From Hyphomicrobiaceae bacterium (lineage in GTDB: Bacteria; Pseudomonadota; Alphaproteobacteria; Rhizobiales; Hyphomicrobiaceae): a DNA stretch of 33,936 bases. The position numbers and the translations under genes are program-made. This document shows positions 31,753 through 33,936 of this stretch, one piece after another (positions within the stretch are counted from its first letter, which is position 1; each line of letters starts with the position of its first letter). Below the pieces are notes generated by a model. That model did no database searches and had not been told where the DNA came from. It saw nothing but the letters and a program-made list of their open reading frames with translations. The stretch lies in the NCBI GenBank assembly GCA_008933705.1, contig WBUN01000055.1:1-33936 (forward strand), written 5' to 3'.

Positions 31753-32544
31753 ATGACGAAGGGACCCGTTGCCGTGGTCACCGGCGGCGCCAGCGGCATC
31801 GGCGAGGCCACGTCCCGCCGGCTCGCCGCGGACGGCTGCAGGATCGCCATCCTCGACGTCAACAAGGACGGCGGCGAACGTGTCGCCAAGGCCCTGTCCG
31901 CCGCGGGCGGCGAGGCCCGCTATTACGCCTGCGACGTCGCCGATGCGAAGGCCGTCGATGCCGTTGCGGCGCAGGTTGCCAAGGACATGGGCCCTGCGCA
32001 CATCCTCGTCACCTCCGCCGGCCTCATCCCCAACACCGAGTCCGTCATGGATATGGACCTGGAGGCCCACGACCGCATGTGGCGCGTCAACTACAACGGC
32101 ACCATTCATGCCTGCCGCTCGTTCGGCCGGCAGATGATCGCCGAGAAGCGCGGCGCCATCGTCACGCTCGGCTCCATCAACAGCCGCCTGCCCCTGCCGC
32201 TGCCCGCCTACAATCCCGGCAAGGCCGCCATCGAGCGCCTCACGCAGCTCCTCGCCGTCGAGCTCGGCCGCCACGGCATCCGCGTCAACAGCGTGGGCCC
32301 CACCTACGTCATGACGCCGCCGCTGCGCGCCAAGGTCGAGGCCGGCCAGCGCGACATGAACAAGATCATGGGCGTGCACGCGCTTGGCCGTCTGCCGGAG
32401 CCCAAGGACATCGCCGATGCCATCGCCTACCTCTGTTCCGACCAGGCCGCCTCCATCACCGGCATCCTGCTGCCGGTCGACGCCGGCTGGCTCGCCGCCG
32501 TGAGCTACCGCACGTACGCCGGCGGCGTGCCATGGAAGGAGTGA
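31753..32544 (+). CDS. Short-chain dehydrogenase/reductase
   Basis: 263 residues, classical SDR. NAD(P)-binding motif TGGASGIG near residue 10; an Asp (D35) at the end of the second strand (IAILDVN) points to NAD rather than NADP; catalytic S141, Y153 and K157 (YNPGK) with the usual 12-13 residue spacing; N at 113 in VNYNG. GGGAGGAG before ATG 31753. Substrate unknown. Ends 19 bases from the convergent SH3-protein gene. Confidence 0.92.
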   Translation: MTKGPVAVVTGGASGIGEATSRRLAADGCRIAILDVNKDGGERVAKALSAAGGEARYYACDVADAKAVDAVAAQVAKDMGPAHILVTSAGLIPNTESVMDMDLEAHDRMWRVNYNGTIHACRSFGRQMIAEKRGAIVTLGSINSRLPLPLPAYNPGKAAIERLTQLLAVELGRHGIRVNSVGPTYVMTPPLRAKVEAGQRDMNKIMGVHALGRLPEPKDIADAIAYLCSDQAASITGILLPVDAGWLAAVSYRTYAGGVPWKE

Positions 32545-32563
32545 ATGCGCGGCCGCCCGCAGG

Positions 32564-32929
32564 CTATCGCGTCAGCGCGCTGTCCTGCTTGAGATAGCGC
32601 TGCGCGACCCATCCCTGCTGGCCGCGGTACTCGACGCGGCACCAGCGCGTTTGCGCATAATCGCGCTGCGCCTTGGTCATGCGCGCCCACTGCTCCAGCG
32701 GAACAACATTGGTGCGGCAGCCGAGGTTCTTCAGGCCGCGCGCATCGGGCGGTATGCCTGCCAGGCTCTTGCTTTCGGCCGACGGCACGTCGCGCAGGTG
32801 CAGCACGTCGCCGGCCCTCACGCCGGTGACCGCCCAGAATGCCGGCGTCACCTCCTCCGCCACAGATACGGCCGGCCCAAGCACGCTCGCCAAGACCAAG
32901 AAGAACAGGCCCCTGGTGATCTTACGCAT
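32564..32929 (-). CDS. Exported SH3-domain protein
   Basis: 121 residues: signal peptide (GLFFLVLASVLGPAVSVAEE) then a bacterial SH3-type domain (WAVTGVRAGDVLHLRDVPS; SKSLAGIPPDARGLKNLGC; RWCRVEYRGQQGWVAQRYL). The two Cys residues (about 70 and 96) may form a disulphide. Such domains bind peptidoglycan or proteins in the envelope. ATG 32929 follows a GGGG stretch seven bases earlier. No enzyme domain is attached. Confidence 0.88.
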   Translation of the reverse strand: MRKITRGLFFLVLASVLGPAVSVAEEVTPAFWAVTGVRAGDVLHLRDVPSAESKSLAGIPPDARGLKNLGCRTNVVPLEQWARMTKAQRDYAQTRWCRVEYRGQQGWVAQRYLKQDSALTR

Positions 32930-33064
32930 TACGATGCCCCATTCCCTCACCTGTCCCACAACAGACGCCGGAAATTGCGACCTCGATGTGGCATACGGTC
33001 CACCACGGAGCCGGCCAAGCCTGGGCCCCGCCAGGCACGGATCGGCCCGCTCGATATTCCCCCG

Positions 33065-33829
33065 CTACGCCCCGCGCAACCTGTTCACCGCGATGAGTGC
33101 AGCGCTGATGGACAGCCCGGTGGCCGTCGCCAGCAGGAATGACGCAAGCAGGCCGAGCGCGGGCAGAACGGAGCCGAGCACGAGAAAGAACGCGACGAAC
33201 CCGAGCAGGGATAGCGTCAGGCCCCGCAGCACGCGCCGCACCGCGTCGCGCCCCCACTGGTGGTGGGTAAAGGCGCCGATAACGGTCAGGATCACCGGAT
33301 AGGTGGAGACGACGCCGGACAGCCTCGGGCCGAGCGCATCCGCCGACAGCATGATGACGGCGACGAGCAGAAGCGTCGCCAGCATGCGCATTGGGATGTC
33401 CCACGCCGGCAGAGCCGCCGGAAGCGCGGATGTCGCCGGCCTGGGCAGCAGCGCGTAGCAGAACGCCAGGCTCGCCAGTGCCGCGGTGGTGGCGGCCCAC
33501 AGCGGCACCGCGATACCCTGGGTCAGCCAGCCGGTCGCGGCGAACGCCGCCACCGCGGCGGCAAGGCACAGGGGCCATCCCGCGACGTTGGTCACGACCG
33601 CATAGGCCAGCATGAACGCGCTGATGCAGACGACGCCGATCTCGATCCCGGTGCAGGCGGCGACGGCGAACGCCTCGCCCTTGTCGAGGGCGAGGAAGAA
33701 CAGCACCGGGCCCGTCATCCATGGCAGCCCCATGATGAGGCCGCCGAAGGTCGGGCCCCAGCGCCGCGCCGCCAGCGACATGATCGCCACCAGAACCGGC
33801 GGCACGGCGATCTTGAGAAGGAAGAACAT
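33065..33829 (-). CDS. Multipass inner-membrane protein (hypothetical)
   Basis: About 254 residues with seven or eight hydrophobic segments. Recognisable text: MFFLLKIAVPPVLVAIMSLA, FGGLIMGLPWMTGPVLFFLA, GVVSTYPVILTVIGAFTHHQ. The longer frame starting at 33880 adds a basic, unlikely N-terminus. The two halves have similar GGLIMGLPWMTGPVLF and SGVVSTYPVILTVIGA blocks, as in transporters with an internal repeat. No known transporter motif is recognised, and substrate is unknown. Confidence 0.7.
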   Translation of the reverse strand: MFFLLKIAVPPVLVAIMSLAARRWGPTFGGLIMGLPWMTGPVLFFLALDKGEAFAVAACTGIEIGVVCISAFMLAYAVVTNVAGWPLCLAAAVAAFAATGWLTQGIAVPLWAATTAALASLAFCYALLPRPATSALPAALPAWDIPMRMLATLLLVAVIMLSADALGPRLSGVVSTYPVILTVIGAFTHHQWGRDAVRRVLRGLTLSLLGFVAFFLVLGSVLPALGLLASFLLATATGLSISAALIAVNRLRGA

Positions 33830-33886
33830 CAGGCGGCAGCAGCGATGCGCACGCGCGCGCGGAACACGCGCTCCCCCCACCCCTGC

Positions 33887-33936
33887 CCCCTCCCCGCGTC
33901 GTGCCGAAGGCGCGCCCTCGGCGCGACGGGGAGGGA
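33887..33936. repeat. Palindromic element at the window edge
   Basis: CCCTCCCCGCGTCGTGCCGA and CGGCGCGACGGGGAGGG face each other around GGCGCGCC with a few mismatches. It may continue past the window. It shares the CCCTCCCC/GGGGAGGG ends with 17672-17703. Confidence 0.6.

Noticed and set aside
1-33936. CRISPR array, tRNA/rRNA genes, prophage, plasmid origin or transposase
   Set aside because: No regularly spaced repeat, no cloverleaf or rRNA sequence, and no integrase/transposase frames were found by eye.

Overview
The window is chromosomal DNA from a GC-rich alphaproteobacterium, most likely of the order Hyphomicrobiales (Rhizobiales). The main reason is the minus-strand run degP - OmpR-type response regulator - HAMP histidine kinase - glnE, with a ccmH/cycL gene just beyond it. 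I know this arrangement from rhizobial and related genomes. The genus cannot be fixed from sequence alone. I see no rRNA, tRNA, CRISPR array, prophage or transposase gene; this is ordinary chromosome with a patch of small palindromic repeats.

Layout. 1-1.9 kb: an ECF sigma factor with an exported seven-EF-hand protein upstream and a cut-off, possibly anti-sigma, gene downstream. 1.9-8.7 kb: glnE, two-component pair and degP, an envelope-stress and nitrogen-control cluster. 8.8-10.5 kb: an exported trypsin-like protease with a peptidoglycan-binding tail, divergent from degP, then ccmH. 10.6-13.3 kb: a CinA-type protein coupled to a GT4 glycosyltransferase, then sfsA. 13.4-14.7 kb: msrB-msrA, both with export signals. 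14.7-18.2 kb: a repeat-rich, decaying zone with a broken carboxymuconolactone-decarboxylase gene, its intact divergent HxlR-type regulator with a double operator, an AidB-like acyl-CoA dehydrogenase and an aldo/keto reductase remnant. 18.2-20.8 kb: an AroQ-like protein with two altered active-site positions, and an EF-G paralogue lacking the catalytic histidine. 20.8-23.2 kb: a small orphan gene behind a structured leader, an alpha/beta hydrolase and a GNAT acetyltransferase. 23.3-24.8 kb: cytochrome c'/c556-like and dihaem cytochrome c. 24.8-27.7 kb: a VOC-membrane-coiled-coil fusion, a NupC-type transporter and a small coiled-coil protein. 27.8-30.6 kb: two tandem palindromic elements, acetyl-CoA synthetase and a CBS-pair protein. 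30.6-33.9 kb: small membrane protein, SDR, SH3-domain exported protein and a multipass membrane protein.

Common theme: many products act in or watch over the envelope (DegP, two-component system, exported protease, CcmH, exported Msr pair, EF-hand/ECF module, cytochromes). The least explained signals are (1) six copies of a 25-bp palindrome whose arms vary with compensating changes, (2) the two related palindromic elements at the acs 3' end, one of which supplies the acs stop codon, (3) the AroQ-like protein with changed active-site residues, (4) the VOC-transmembrane-coiled-coil fusion, and (5) the structured leader before the 78-codon gene. I did not find a clear multi-gene system that I could call undescribed.
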